Shown: positions 9,295 through 17,866, counted from the stretch's first letter. The stretch: DNA of 64,000 bases from Sphingomonas brevis (GCF_023516505.1 NZ_JAMGBB010000001.1:310001-374000); one strand, 5' to 3'. Made by a program: numbers and translations. The notes: a model not told the origin generated them from the sequence alone.

Positions 9295-10083
9295 ATGCGC
9301 GCCATTTTCTGCGGCGCGCTGGCTGCGTTCGCCGTCATATCGCCGGCCGATGCGGAAGAAGCGCCAATCTGTACCGACCGACCGGCCAAGGCCAATGCGG
9401 TCTGCGCGGTCCCGGTCGGCCAGTGGCAGCTGGAAAGCTCTCCGGTCGCCTGGGCGCGCACTGAGGTGGATGGCACCGCGACAAGGACGCTGACGTTGGG
9501 GTCGACGGTGGTGAAGTATGGCCTGTCGGACCGATCCGACCTGCAACTGGGCTTCGTGCCCTTTGTCCAGGTTGAGGCCCGTTCAGGCGGGATCAAATCG
9601 AGCGCTTCCACAGTCGGCGACGTGACCATGCGATACAAGCGTCGGCTGACGGGCGACAAAGCGCCGGTACAGGTGGCCGCGATCCCTTTCATCAAATTGC
9701 CGACGGCGGACCAGGACATCGGCAATGGCAAGGTCGAGGGGGGTCTGGGGGTGCCGGTCAGCTTCGCGACCGGCGGCCCACTGACGGTCGTGCTTGGCCC
9801 CGAACTGGACCTGCTGGCCGATAGCGACGGCCATGGCCGGCACGTCGCAATCGTCAACATCGTCAACCTGTCCGGGCCGATCGCGGACGGCGTCACGCTT
9901 TATGGCGAGCTGTGGGCCATGACCAATTTCGATCCGGCCGACACGGTCACGCTGGCGTCGGCCGATGTTGCAATTGCCTATCTGGCGACGGATCGGCTGC
10001 AGCTGGACCTCGGTGCGAACATGGGCCTCAACCGAAATACAGCCGACATTGAAATATATGCAGGCGTATCGGTAAGATTCTGA
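9295..10083 (+). CDS. Outer-membrane channel-like protein (Phenol_MetA_deg/transporter family)
   Basis: 262 aa with a signal peptide (residues 1-20, ending ADAEE). The mature protein alternates hydrophobic and polar residues throughout and ends in the C-terminal aromatic GVSVRF typical of outer-membrane barrels. The segment CTDRPAKANAVCAVPVGQWQLES near the N-terminus and VGDVTMRYKRRL match the 'transporter' family related to Phenol_MetA_deg proteins. It starts 2 bp after kup, so it is almost certainly co-transcribed; a role in passing ions across the outer membrane is inference. Confidence 0.75.
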   Translation: MRAIFCGALAAFAVISPADAEEAPICTDRPAKANAVCAVPVGQWQLESSPVAWARTEVDGTATRTLTLGSTVVKYGLSDRSDLQLGFVPFVQVEARSGGIKSSASTVGDVTMRYKRRLTGDKAPVQVAAIPFIKLPTADQDIGNGKVEGGLGVPVSFATGGPLTVVLGPELDLLADSDGHGRHVAIVNIVNLSGPIADGVTLYGELWAMTNFDPADTVTLASADVAIAYLATDRLQLDLGANMGLNRNTADIEIYAGVSVRF

Positions 10084-10125
10084 CGCCGGCGCGGCGCCGA
10101 CCCAAGCCCCTTTTTTGGCTGCAGG

Positions 10126-10830
10126 TCAGGCGGCTCGCGGGATCGAATGCGGCACCGGCGCTCGATCGGATTCGGCGAAGACGCTCGGTCGCAGCCAGCT
10201 GCTGACGTTGCGGGTCAACGCCGGTTCTCCCTGAATGATCAGGTCGCCGGATCGCACCGCGTCGCGATAGGATCGATCGCCCATCCAGACGTCATGCATG
10301 GTCCGGACGGTGGTGGTGAAATAAACGTCGACGTCGTGGGCCGGCGGAGTGAGGCATACCTCGACAACCTGCAGATCGACCCGCAGCCACCAGTTGCGCT
10401 GTTCCGTCATGTCGGTGAACTTGAAACGAATGACGCTGTGATCGCCAGGCAGTTTGCTGGGATCGACGCTCCGTTCCAGATAATACATCAGGAAATCCAG
10501 GTTGAAGTCCTCTTCGACCAGCATCTCGCGGGTCCAGTTCAACCCCCATTCGCCGATCGCGATGAGCACCGGCAGCAAGGCCTCGCAGGCCATGGTCGGA
10601 CAATATTCATGGCCGCGCTGTCCACCAATCCGGCGACGCGCGACAATACCTCGATCCTCCAGCAATTTGAGGCGGCTGGTGAGCAGCGACGGCGAGATGT
10701 CGCCAAGCCCGCGTTGCAGTTCGTTGAAGCGGCGGCCCCCCATCAGAAGCTCCCGCAGGATGAGGATCGTCCAGCGTTCGCCGAGAATTTCGGTCGCCTT
10801 CGCGACCGGACAAAATTGACCATATTTCAC
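10126..10830 (-). CDS. HxlR family transcriptional regulator with C-terminal SCP2-like extension
   Basis: 234 aa, about twice the length of a plain HxlR protein. Residues 1-100 are the HxlR winged helix (CPVAKATEILGERWTILILRELLMGGRRFNELQ, ISPSLLTSRLKLLEDRGIV). The C-terminal ~110 residues resemble an SCP2 sterol-carrier-like ligand domain (DVYFTTTVRTMHDVWMG), as in other two-domain HxlR regulators. The GTG start has a G-rich ribosome site. The target is unknown; the YadA-like gene lies 390 bp away in the other direction. Confidence 0.85.
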   Translation of the reverse strand: MKYGQFCPVAKATEILGERWTILILRELLMGGRRFNELQRGLGDISPSLLTSRLKLLEDRGIVARRRIGGQRGHEYCPTMACEALLPVLIAIGEWGLNWTREMLVEEDFNLDFLMYYLERSVDPSKLPGDHSVIRFKFTDMTEQRNWWLRVDLQVVEVCLTPPAHDVDVYFTTTVRTMHDVWMGDRSYRDAVRSGDLIIQGEPALTRNVSSWLRPSVFAESDRAPVPHSIPRAA

Positions 10831-11219
10831 AAGAATTTCCCCCCGGTTCGGGCCATAGTCCGCTCCATGCCTATTGATTGAGATCGTGCATCCCTCCCTG
10901 CCGAATGGCAGGCGACCGTGGGAGCAGGCGTGGTAAAAAGCGTTGGAACGTCCGATTAAAACGTAATTTTTGAATAATTTTATCGATCACAGATATCGGA
11001 TGTTCGGTGAGTCCGGTCGCTGAACCGGTGCTTACTCATTGAAGTCCAAGGCTAATCGGGATCGGACGGACTCCGATCCGGAACTGCCGGGCTCCACATC
11101 CTGTAGTGGGTTGCTCCAATCGGTGAACTATCGGGCCAGCCGCTTGCGGCCGCATTTCCTTGCTGCGTGCCGGCGTCCCCATCCGGCGGCCACCCGAACA
11201 GCTTAAAAGGAAATCGAAA
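10831..11219. other. 389-bp intergenic region upstream of the adhesin gene
   Basis: No gene is visible. An AT-rich block at ~10958-10992 (TTTTTGAATAATTTTATC) is the best promoter candidate for the divergent genes. A perfect 8-bp inverted repeat GGATCGGA-N5-TCCGATCC lies at 11059-11079. Confidence 0.5.
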
Positions 11220-12461
11220 ATGCGAATGAACATGTTGATCGCCGGTCCGGCGATCGCGCTAGGCGCCGTGCTGACGATGTCAGCCCCGGCCCAGGCCCAG
11301 TCCGTCTGTGAAATAGCCGGCGCGGCCGGATCGGAAGACACCGGCGGCGCGACCGCTGTCGACCCGGGCGACCTGGCCTGCGGCCCCAATGCCCACGCCG
11401 ACGGCAGCGGTGCCGCCAATGAAGCAACCGCGGTCGGAACGGGATCTAATGCTACCGGTGCGGACGCGACGGCCTTCGGCAGCGGGTCCATTGCCACCGG
11501 ATCCGACACGACGGCGGTTGGCGCCGACGCCAAGGCGAACGCCAGCAGTGCGACCGCGCTCGGCAACGCCGCCTTTGCCACCGGCCTTGAGTCGACGTCG
11601 GTTGGCACCAGCGCCAGCGCATCGGGCGAAAGCTCGACCGCGGTCGGCATCCTGGCCAATGCCACCGGCCTGCAGTCGGTCGCGGTCGGTAACCGCGCCC
11701 AGGCGACCAACGAGGATTCGGCGGCATTCGGCGACAAGGCCAATGCCAGCGGCTTCCATTCGACCGCGATCGGCGGCGAAGCCGTGGCGTCGGGCGCCGG
11801 ATCGCAGTCCTTTGGCTGGAGGGCGAACGCGACCGGTGCGCAGTCCGTCGCGGTCGGCAACCAGACACAGGCGACCGGCGCTGCGTCAACCGCGCTTGGC
11901 AACGGGGCAGCCGCGTCGGGCGACAACTCGACCGCAATCGGTAATGGCGCGGTCGCTTCCGGCGCTGGCTCGATCGCCATCGGCAAGGGCGCCAGCACCG
12001 CCGGTTTCGCCAATTCCATCGCGCTTGGAAACGGCACTGCCAACACTGCCGCCAACCAGGTGAACGTCGGCGGACGGACGATCGGCGGAGTCGCCAACGG
12101 CGTATTGGCGACCGATGCGGTCAACGTGGCGCAGCTCAATGCGGCCGTCGGCAACTTCAACAACGGGCTTGCGGCCGTGCAGGACGACATCGGCACGCTG
12201 TTCGACCTGCGGTCGCGGGACCGCAACGACGCGCAGCAGGGCATCGCGGCCGCCATGGCCATGACCCAGGCGCCGATGCCGTCGAACCCGGGCGGCATCA
12301 GCTATGCGGTCAATGGCGCGATGTTCCGCGGCGAATATGCCGGCGGCGCGTCGATGATGTACCGGCTGAATACCGAGAATGCGATGGCGGTCAGCCTGGG
12401 CGTCTCATTTGCCGGCAACAAGAATAATGGAGCCCGGGTCGGCTTCGCCGGCGAGTTCTGA
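11220..12461 (+). CDS. YadA-like trimeric autotransporter adhesin
   Basis: 413 aa. A signal peptide (residues 1-27, ending SAPAQAQ) is followed by ~230 residues of 14-residue YadA head repeats, each with the SxAxGxxAxAxGxxSTAxG pattern. Next comes a neck/stalk region (TDAVNVAQLNAA, GTLFDLRSRDRNDA) and a YadA anchor of ~75 residues ending in GFAGEF. Three chains together form the outer-membrane barrel and the surface-exposed collagen-like head used in adhesion. AAGGA precedes the ATG at 11220. It is short for the class, with almost no coiled-coil stalk. Confidence 0.9.
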   Translation: MRMNMLIAGPAIALGAVLTMSAPAQAQSVCEIAGAAGSEDTGGATAVDPGDLACGPNAHADGSGAANEATAVGTGSNATGADATAFGSGSIATGSDTTAVGADAKANASSATALGNAAFATGLESTSVGTSASASGESSTAVGILANATGLQSVAVGNRAQATNEDSAAFGDKANASGFHSTAIGGEAVASGAGSQSFGWRANATGAQSVAVGNQTQATGAASTALGNGAAASGDNSTAIGNGAVASGAGSIAIGKGASTAGFANSIALGNGTANTAANQVNVGGRTIGGVANGVLATDAVNVAQLNAAVGNFNNGLAAVQDDIGTLFDLRSRDRNDAQQGIAAAMAMTQAPMPSNPGGISYAVNGAMFRGEYAGGASMMYRLNTENAMAVSLGVSFAGNKNNGARVGFAGEF

Positions 12462-12526
12462 TCCCCGGCCGGGGCGCGGCCGGTTTCCCTGTACCGGCCT
12501 GCTGCATCGCGTTCCGGCCTGCGGTA

Positions 12527-12567
12527 GACGGGCGGCCCTCAGGACAGGGGCCGCCCGTCGTATTTGT
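12527..12567 (+). terminator. Terminator-like hairpin after adhesin gene
   Basis: GACGGGCGGCCC and GGGCCGCCCGTC form a perfect 12-bp stem with a 9-nt loop, followed by GTATTTGT. The T tract is weak. Confidence 0.65.
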
Positions 12568-12629
12568 GGGGGGGGAATGACGATTATGGCGAAGGTCGGC
12601 TTTCGCGCCGGGGTGACGATTAGGGAGAA

Positions 12630-14189
12630 CTAGCTCTCCAGAAATTCCTCGACCACCCGGGCATATTTCGGCCAGCCGGGATCGGTTTCCAGCAGCAAAT
12701 GGTTGGGGCTTTCGACCGCAATGAACTGCGCGCCGGGGATGCGGGCGGCGATCGCCCGGCCGGCGGAGAAGGGCACGACCGCGTCGCGCGTGGCGTGGCC
12801 GACCAGGGTCGGCGTGGTAACCTTGGCGAGCAGATCGCCGACGTTGATGTCGGCGAACACCCGCTGCAGCGCGACCGCATTTTCCGCCGAGGTGGTGGTG
12901 CGCTGCATCTCGTTGAAATAATCCTCCTGCTCCTCGCTGCCTTCGGGCAGGTAGAGCGAAGTGAACATCTGCCGGTAGGCGGGATTGTCGAGCGCCCAGC
13001 CGTGGCGGGTCAGCTCCAGCATTGCCTCGCGCCGCTCGATCTCGGCCGGGTCGCCGCGATGTTTCCAGCCGATCGCATAGCCGCCCCACAAATGGAGCTT
13101 GCGGACCCGTTCGGGATGGCGGACCGCATAAGTGATGGCGACCGCCGCGCCCTGGCTGATCCCCAGCAAGTCGAAGCGATCGAGCCCGGCGGCGTCGACC
13201 ACGCTTTCGAGGTCGTTGACGAAGGCGTCGAAATTGAGCGGCGCATTCCAGTCGGAAAGGCCGTTGCCGCGCTCGTCATAGCGCCACACCGAGCGAATCG
13301 CGGTGAGGGCGCGGATCCAATGTTTCCACAAGGGGCTGTGAAGGTCCGCCTCAAGATGGTTTAGCCAGTTGGCCGCCTTGACCAGCGGTGGCCCGGCGCC
13401 GGTCACCGAATAGGCTAGACTGGTGCCGTCGCTGGCGGTGCAGAAGCGTATTTCCTGCTTGAGGATGGCGGGCGCGCCGAGTTCCTGCTCCTCCAACTTG
13501 AGCGGAATCGCCGGCTGTTCGCGCAGCGCCGCGCTGGCGGGAATGCCGGCCTCGGCGAGGTGGCGGATGAGCAGCGCGCGCTGTTGCTCGGCCTCATCAT
13601 CGCGGCCGGCGGCGACCAGCAGGCGGACCAGAGCTTCCGCCGGCTCGGCATCGTGCGGTGAGCGTTCGACCCAGGCGCGGACATGGGGCAGCAATTCGTC
13701 GGGCGGCAGGTCGCGGGTGACCAGTTCGGCGCAGACCTTGTCGAGCCAGGATCGGCTGTCCTCGCAAGTTGCGATGCGCCAGGCGTTGAAATCGTCGCAA
13801 TTGGGCAGGTCGAGATCGCACAGGAACAGGCCCGAGGCAGTGGCGCCGATCTGCTGGAGCTGTTCGGTCGATGTGGCGGCAAGGTTCGCGGCCGCTTCCT
13901 TCAGCGCGATGTAATCGATGGAGAGGCCGGCGGGATCGAGCGCGGCGGTCTCGCGGTCGGCGACAATCGCATCGCCAAGCAGACCGCGCAGCTTGCTGAG
14001 GCTCCAACGCAGAGCCCCCCGCGGATCGTCGGGCATTTGCCAGAACAAATGGGTCAGGCGTTCGCGGCGGACCGGCTTGGCTTCGGCGGCGAGGTAGGCG
14101 AGCAGGGCGCGAGTCTTGCGCGACGCGGGGAGGGGTATGGCCTTCCCGTCCGCGACCACCGCCATCGGTCCAAGCAATCGCAACTGCAT
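12630..14189 (-). CDS. SARP/BTAD regulator fused to an alpha/beta hydrolase
   Basis: 519 aa. Residues 1-~90 are an OmpR-like winged helix of the SARP type (SRKTRALLAYLA, RWSLSKLRGLLG). Residues ~95-225 are the bacterial transcriptional activation (BTAD) TPR-like domain. Residues ~245-519 are an alpha/beta hydrolase with nucleophile GISQG (Ser345), acid in HATRDAVVP (Asp469) and SPNHLLL (His497), so the catalytic triad looks intact. A GGAGGGGG ribosome site precedes the ATG. It is divergent from the microprotein-diiron-OsmC genes, which it probably controls; the hydrolase part could sense or destroy the inducer (inference). Confidence 0.88.
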   Translation of the reverse strand: MQLRLLGPMAVVADGKAIPLPASRKTRALLAYLAAEAKPVRRERLTHLFWQMPDDPRGALRWSLSKLRGLLGDAIVADRETAALDPAGLSIDYIALKEAAANLAATSTEQLQQIGATASGLFLCDLDLPNCDDFNAWRIATCEDSRSWLDKVCAELVTRDLPPDELLPHVRAWVERSPHDAEPAEALVRLLVAAGRDDEAEQQRALLIRHLAEAGIPASAALREQPAIPLKLEEQELGAPAILKQEIRFCTASDGTSLAYSVTGAGPPLVKAANWLNHLEADLHSPLWKHWIRALTAIRSVWRYDERGNGLSDWNAPLNFDAFVNDLESVVDAAGLDRFDLLGISQGAAVAITYAVRHPERVRKLHLWGGYAIGWKHRGDPAEIERREAMLELTRHGWALDNPAYRQMFTSLYLPEGSEEQEDYFNEMQRTTTSAENAVALQRVFADINVGDLLAKVTTPTLVGHATRDAVVPFSAGRAIAARIPGAQFIAVESPNHLLLETDPGWPKYARVVEEFLES

Positions 14190-14221
14190 CTGATGGACCC
14201 CCTCCTGTGGGCCCCAACCGT

Positions 14222-14272
14222 GGAAACGCCACTAGGCGGTTCAAACGGTCGTTTCCAACGCTTTTTCCAACG
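14222..14272. promoter_or_regulatory. Candidate SARP operator repeats
   Basis: TTTCCAACG occurs at 14252-14260 and again at 14264-14272 (12-bp period). An inverted partial copy GGAAACG lies at 14222-14228. SARP proteins bind direct repeats near one helical turn apart, so this is a reasonable binding site for the divergent regulator. Confidence 0.45.
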
Positions 14273-14349
14273 TCTTCTCACACCATCGACCGGCAGATGG
14301 CTCCCAAGGGCGGAAATTAGGGCCCGTCCAACACAAGGGAGCAAATAAG

Positions 14350-14457
14350 ATGTTTTCCAATGTCAAAAGCCAGGACCAGCTGGCTTGCGCGTTCGGCGCG
14401 CTGATGTTCGCTGGCCTGTCGTTCGGTGCCGCGCTCTTCCCATTGATCGCAGCGTAA
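14350..14457 (+). CDS. 35-aa hydrophobic microprotein
   Basis: The ATG at 14350 has AGGGAG seven bases upstream, and the frame closes at a TAA at 14455. The peptide begins MFSNVKSQDQLACAFGALMF and continues as one hydrophobic helix to its end, so it is probably a small inner-membrane peptide. It is the first gene of the set divergent from the SARP-hydrolase regulator and lies 13 bp before the diiron gene. No family is recognised; the good ribosome site and position support it being real. Confidence 0.6.
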   Translation: MFSNVKSQDQLACAFGALMFAGLSFGAALFPLIAA

Positions 14458-14470
14458 GGGGGGCGAGGTC

Positions 14471-15385
14471 ATGTTTCACGATTTCCAATATCCGACGATC
14501 CTGGCGGCATCGAACCGCGCCGCGTGGCAGATTGACGATGTCATCGGCCCCGACGCGACGCTCGATTTCTCCAAGCCGTTCATGCCGGAGAATCTGGCGC
14601 GGACCGACCGGCTGTACATGCTGTCGGCGAAAGAGCGGCTGACGCTCAACCATATCCGCGCGCATGAATATCTGAGCCTGTTCGGGCTGGTCGAGGAATT
14701 CATCCTGCCGTTCGTGCTGGACCATGTCCGTGCCGACCTGCCCGACAATGACGATGTCCGGGTGCGCGCGCTGCTGCAGTTCGCGGCAGAGGAGGCCAAG
14801 CACATCCAGCTGTTCCGCCGGTTCCACCAGGCATTCACGCAAGGCTTTGGTTCCGATTGCTCGATGATCGGCCCGCCGGAAGCGGTCGCCGAGTTCGTGC
14901 TGGGCAATGACCCGCTGAGCATCGCGCTGTTCGTGCTGATGATCGAGTGGATGACCCAGAGCCACTATGTCGACAGCGTCCGCGGCGAAACAGAGCTCGA
15001 CCCGCTGTTCGCCAACCTGCTGCGCTGCCACTGGATCGAGGAATCCCAGCACGCCAAGCTCGACACGTTGATGGTCGAGGCGCTGGCCGCCGGCAAGACC
15101 GAGGCCGAGCTTCACCAGGCGGTCGACGGCTTTATGGCGATCGTCGGCTTCTTCGACCTCGGCTGCCGCCAGCAGGCCAAGTTCAACCTCGACGCGCTGG
15201 AGGCCAAGATCGGCCCGCGGCCGAGCGAGGCGGACCGGCTGGAGCTGATCGAGCTGCAGCACCAGGCGCTGCGGTGGACCTATCTGGGCTCAGGCCTGGT
15301 CCACAAGGAGTTCCGCAAGGCCCTCGGCGCGCTGTCGCTGAACCAGCTCGCGCGGATCGACGAGCTCGCCCCCAAATTTTCGTGA
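14471..15385 (+). CDS. AurF-like/ferritin-like diiron protein
   Basis: 304 aa, mostly helical. The carboxylate-bridged diiron pattern is clear: EEAKH at 107-111, Glu159 (IEW), and EESQH at 190-194, with Glu66 or Glu75/76 as the helix-1 ligand. This E-ExxH-E-ExxH arrangement matches AurF-type N-oxygenases and related ferritin-like oxidases. The substrate is unknown. GGGGCGAGG precedes the ATG. It sits between the microprotein and the OsmC gene in one apparent operon. Confidence 0.75.
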   Translation: MFHDFQYPTILAASNRAAWQIDDVIGPDATLDFSKPFMPENLARTDRLYMLSAKERLTLNHIRAHEYLSLFGLVEEFILPFVLDHVRADLPDNDDVRVRALLQFAAEEAKHIQLFRRFHQAFTQGFGSDCSMIGPPEAVAEFVLGNDPLSIALFVLMIEWMTQSHYVDSVRGETELDPLFANLLRCHWIEESQHAKLDTLMVEALAAGKTEAELHQAVDGFMAIVGFFDLGCRQQAKFNLDALEAKIGPRPSEADRLELIELQHQALRWTYLGSGLVHKEFRKALGALSLNQLARIDELAPKFS

Positions 15386-15411
15386 ACCCAACCCCTTAAA
15401 GGAGAATGACC

Positions 15412-15975
15412 ATGTTGAATCCCGTACAAAAGGCCATCGTCAACGATATTGACCTCGACAGGCTGACCAAGCTGGTCGAGGACGCCGCGGTCACCCCGGC
15501 GCTCGGTTTCGAAGTGACCACCAAGTGGGACGGCCAGTTCCGCAGCAATAGCAAGGTCGGCCCGATCCGCTTCGGCAACGGCGACGTCGTCGTCCGCGAC
15601 TATGTCATCAAGGCCGACGAGCCCGAGGAAATCCTCGGCAGCAACGAGGCGCCCAACCCGCAGGAGCTGCTGATGGCGGCGCTCAACGCCTGCATGACCG
15701 TCGGCTATGTCGCCGGAGCGGCCAAGCGCGGCATCAATCTCTACAGCCTGGAGATCGAGACCAAGGGCACGCTTGACCTGCGCGGCTTCTTCGCGCTGAG
15801 CGAAGCGGTTCCGCCGGGCTATCCGAAGCTGGAATATATCGTGCGGATCGCCGGCGACGGCACGGCCGAGCAGTTTGCCGAGATCCACGCCGAGGTGCAG
15901 GCGACCTCGCCCAATTACGACAATATTGCCCGGGCGATCCGCATGGAAGCCAGGCTGGAGGTTGCGTCGAGCTAG
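15412..15975 (+). CDS. OsmC family protein
   Basis: 187 aa. The conserved central helix NPQELLMAALNACMTVGYV with its peroxidatic-type Cys is present, and the C-terminal half SLEIETKGTLDLRGFF..YIVRI fits the OsmC/Ohr fold. The second, usually conserved catalytic Cys is not seen, so it may not be a classical peroxidase. ATG 15412 is eight bases from AGGAG; the ATG at 15406 is too close. The gene follows the diiron gene by 26 bp, hinting at a role in redox or peroxide handling. Confidence 0.82.
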   Translation: MLNPVQKAIVNDIDLDRLTKLVEDAAVTPALGFEVTTKWDGQFRSNSKVGPIRFGNGDVVVRDYVIKADEPEEILGSNEAPNPQELLMAALNACMTVGYVAGAAKRGINLYSLEIETKGTLDLRGFFALSEAVPPGYPKLEYIVRIAGDGTAEQFAEIHAEVQATSPNYDNIARAIRMEARLEVASS

Positions 15976-16071
15976 GCGCGGGGCCGCGCTGCCTCATGTG
16001 AAGACGGCTCTCACCCCCTGTGGAGCCGCCCTTCCAATCCCCCCAACCAAATGGGTCAGCGCGTTCGCGCC

Positions 16072-16114
16072 GGGACCGGCCTCGTAACCCCACGAGGCCG
16101 GTCCCACGCTTTTT
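16072..16114 (+). terminator. Rho-independent terminator of the diiron-OsmC operon
   Basis: GGGACCGGCCTCGT and ACGAGGCCGGTCCC form a perfect 14-bp stem with a 6-nt loop. ACGCTTTTT follows. Confidence 0.88.
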
Positions 16115-16189
16115 GGGGGAAGGGGAGTTGGTGCGCAGGGCAGCGAAATAGGCGCTCAAGCGCTCGGTTGCTCATGGTGAGACGAAAGA

Positions 16190-16215
16190 CCCCGGTCGTC
16201 GGGGGCCGACCGGGG
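16190..16215. other. GC-rich hairpin
   Basis: CCCCGGTCG pairs with CGACCGGGG around an 8-nt loop. T-rich CCGTCTTTTGCC lies further downstream. It could be a second terminator or the end of a small RNA. Confidence 0.45.
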
Positions 16216-16474
16216 ACTTCCATCCGTCTTTTGCCCCCCGATTAGAAAAGCGCGACCCCCTTAGCCGACGCTCCCCAAGGGAAAACGGACGCGCAACGAT
16301 ATCAATCGCCGCGCGGAGTCACAGTTATCCGAAGTTAGGGATGGCCTGTCGCATTAAGTGAAATTCAGCGGATTTCGCGCGGACATTTTTTCGGGAAAAT
16401 ACCGATAGCATGCGCCCGCCAACTGCTGTCTGGCGCGGGTTGACCTCCCTCAATTCAGTCCAGCAGGAGGACAG

Positions 16475-17308
16475 ATGGACGTTCGGGCGAGCAATAGTCG
16501 AAAGCAGCGCAAGTCGGCCTGGTTCCGCGCGGCTCGGTACGGCGCCTTGCTGGCGCTGCTGGTGTCGGTCGCCGCCGACATCGAGGCCCGCGGCGGACGC
16601 GGCGGCGGCGGGGGTTTTCGCGGCGGCGGGGGCTTTCGCGGCGGCGGATCGACCAGCATGAGCCGCGGCAGCGACTTCGGCCGTGGCTCCTACGATCGCG
16701 GATCGGGCAGCTACAGTTCAGGCGGTTCGTTCAGCCGCAGCGGTAGTTACAGCAAACCTTCGGGGCTGGACAACAAGCCGTCCGGGCTGGACGGCCCGAG
16801 CGGTTCCCGGGGCACCAATTGGGACTCGATGACCAGGGTGCCCAGCGGCGGCGGCGGATCGGCTTCCCAGCTTCCCGCCAACCGTCCCGGCGGTGGCGGC
16901 GGGTCGGCCTCGCAGCTTCCAGCCAACCGTCCCGGCGGCGGCGGCGGCACGCAACTTCCCGCCGACCGGCCCGGTGGCGGCGGATCGGCTTCACAACTTC
17001 CCGCCGACCGGCCAGGGAGCGGGGGCGGAGGCACGGCGTGGCGGCCCGATTGCCCGAAATGCAGCGACGGCGGAGGCGGATGGGTCGATCACCCTATCGC
17101 AGCCGGGATCGCGATCGGCGCGATCGCCGGCGCGGTGGCGATCGGCTCGACCTATTATTACCTGCCGGTTGGATGCCCGCCCTACTATTGGAACGACATC
17201 AACTATTATTATTGCGGCGGCGTCTATTACCAGCCGCAGTATGAGGGCGACACGGTGGTTTACGTGACGGTCCCGGATCCTTCGGGAGGGCAGCAGCCGG
17301 CGAAATAG
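16475..17308 (+). CDS. Gly-rich exported protein with tandem repeats
   Basis: 277 aa. The N-terminus has a basic stretch and a hydrophobic helix (ALLALLVSVAADIEA) acting as a signal or anchor. Then comes Gly/Ser/Arg low-complexity sequence, and four copies of a ~15-residue repeat GGGG(SAS)QLPA(N/D)RPG at ~125-190. A second helix (AAGIAIGAIAGAVAIGSTYYY) is followed by a Tyr/Cys-rich tail YYYCGGVYYQP. The tail resembles domains of exported proteins found in many proteobacteria. The function is unknown; surface or cell-envelope location is likely. AGGAGG precedes the ATG. Confidence 0.7.
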   Translation: MDVRASNSRKQRKSAWFRAARYGALLALLVSVAADIEARGGRGGGGGFRGGGGFRGGGSTSMSRGSDFGRGSYDRGSGSYSSGGSFSRSGSYSKPSGLDNKPSGLDGPSGSRGTNWDSMTRVPSGGGGSASQLPANRPGGGGGSASQLPANRPGGGGGTQLPADRPGGGGSASQLPADRPGSGGGGTAWRPDCPKCSDGGGGWVDHPIAAGIAIGAIAGAVAIGSTYYYLPVGCPPYYWNDINYYYCGGVYYQPQYEGDTVVYVTVPDPSGGQQPAK

Positions 17309-17323
17309 CGGCCTGGCCGCAGA

Positions 17324-17866
17324 TCATGGCTCGACCTCCGGCGGAATTGAATCGCCGCTTCCCACCGCCAACTGCATGTAAAGCGTGTCGAGCCAGCGGC
17401 CGTGCTTCCGCCCGACCGAGCGCATCCGGCCGGACTCCACGAAGCCGGCCCTGGAATGCAGCGCGACGGACGCCGGTTCGGCGCCGCCAATAACCGCGAT
17501 CATTTGGCGGAAACCGGCAAGCTCGGCAGCTTCGATCAACGCGGCAAGCAGCCGCCGGCCGACACCCTGACCGATGCTGGCCGGGGCAATATAAATGCTG
17601 TTTTCGCAAGTCGTGCGATAGGCCGGACGGTCGCGAAACTGGGTGACGTAGGCATAGCCGACGACAACCCCGGATTCTTCGGCAACGAGGAACGGCCAGC
17701 CACGATCGATACATTCCGCGATCCTTGCGGCCGTTTGCTCAGGCGTCCGCGGCAGCGTGTCGAACGACGCCGTGCCGTGGGCGACGTGGTGGGCGTAGAT
17801 TGCCGCGACTGCCCCGGCGTCGCCAGGGATTGCGGGACGGATGGCGACCCGCGCTTCCTCAGGCAA
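17324..17866 (-). CDS. GNAT N-acetyltransferase (phosphinothricin acetyltransferase-like)
   Basis: 180 aa. The order of segments IRPAIPGDAGAVAAIYAHHV, GTASFDTLPRTPEQ and SIYIAPASIGQGVGRRLL (acetyl-CoA-binding Q/RxxGxG/A loop) matches the Pat/MddA subgroup, which acetylates phosphinothricin or methionine analogues. The only sensible start is a TTG at 17866, overlapping the stop of the upstream histidine kinase gene, so it is translationally coupled to it. The true substrate is unknown. Confidence 0.83.
   Translation of the reverse strand: MPEEARVAIRPAIPGDAGAVAAIYAHHVAHGTASFDTLPRTPEQTAARIAECIDRGWPFLVAEESGVVVGYAYVTQFRDRPAYRTTCENSIYIAPASIGQGVGRRLLAALIEAAELAGFRQMIAVIGGAEPASVALHSRAGFVESGRMRSVGRKHGRWLDTLYMQLAVGSGDSIPPEVEP

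Larger units (their letters stand above)
15976..16474. other. 499-bp intergenic region with two strong hairpins
   Basis: No gene is seen. It contains the terminator at 16072-16114, a second C/G-rich hairpin at 16190-16215, and then ~260 bp of leader before the Gly-rich protein gene. The AT-richer stretch at ~16370-16410 (ATTTTTTCGGGAAAATACC) is a possible promoter. Confidence 0.5.

Noticed and set aside
11059-11079. Inverted repeat GGATCGGA-N5-TCCGATCC as a riboswitch.
   Set aside because: No conserved riboswitch core is visible around it; recorded only as an inverted repeat.
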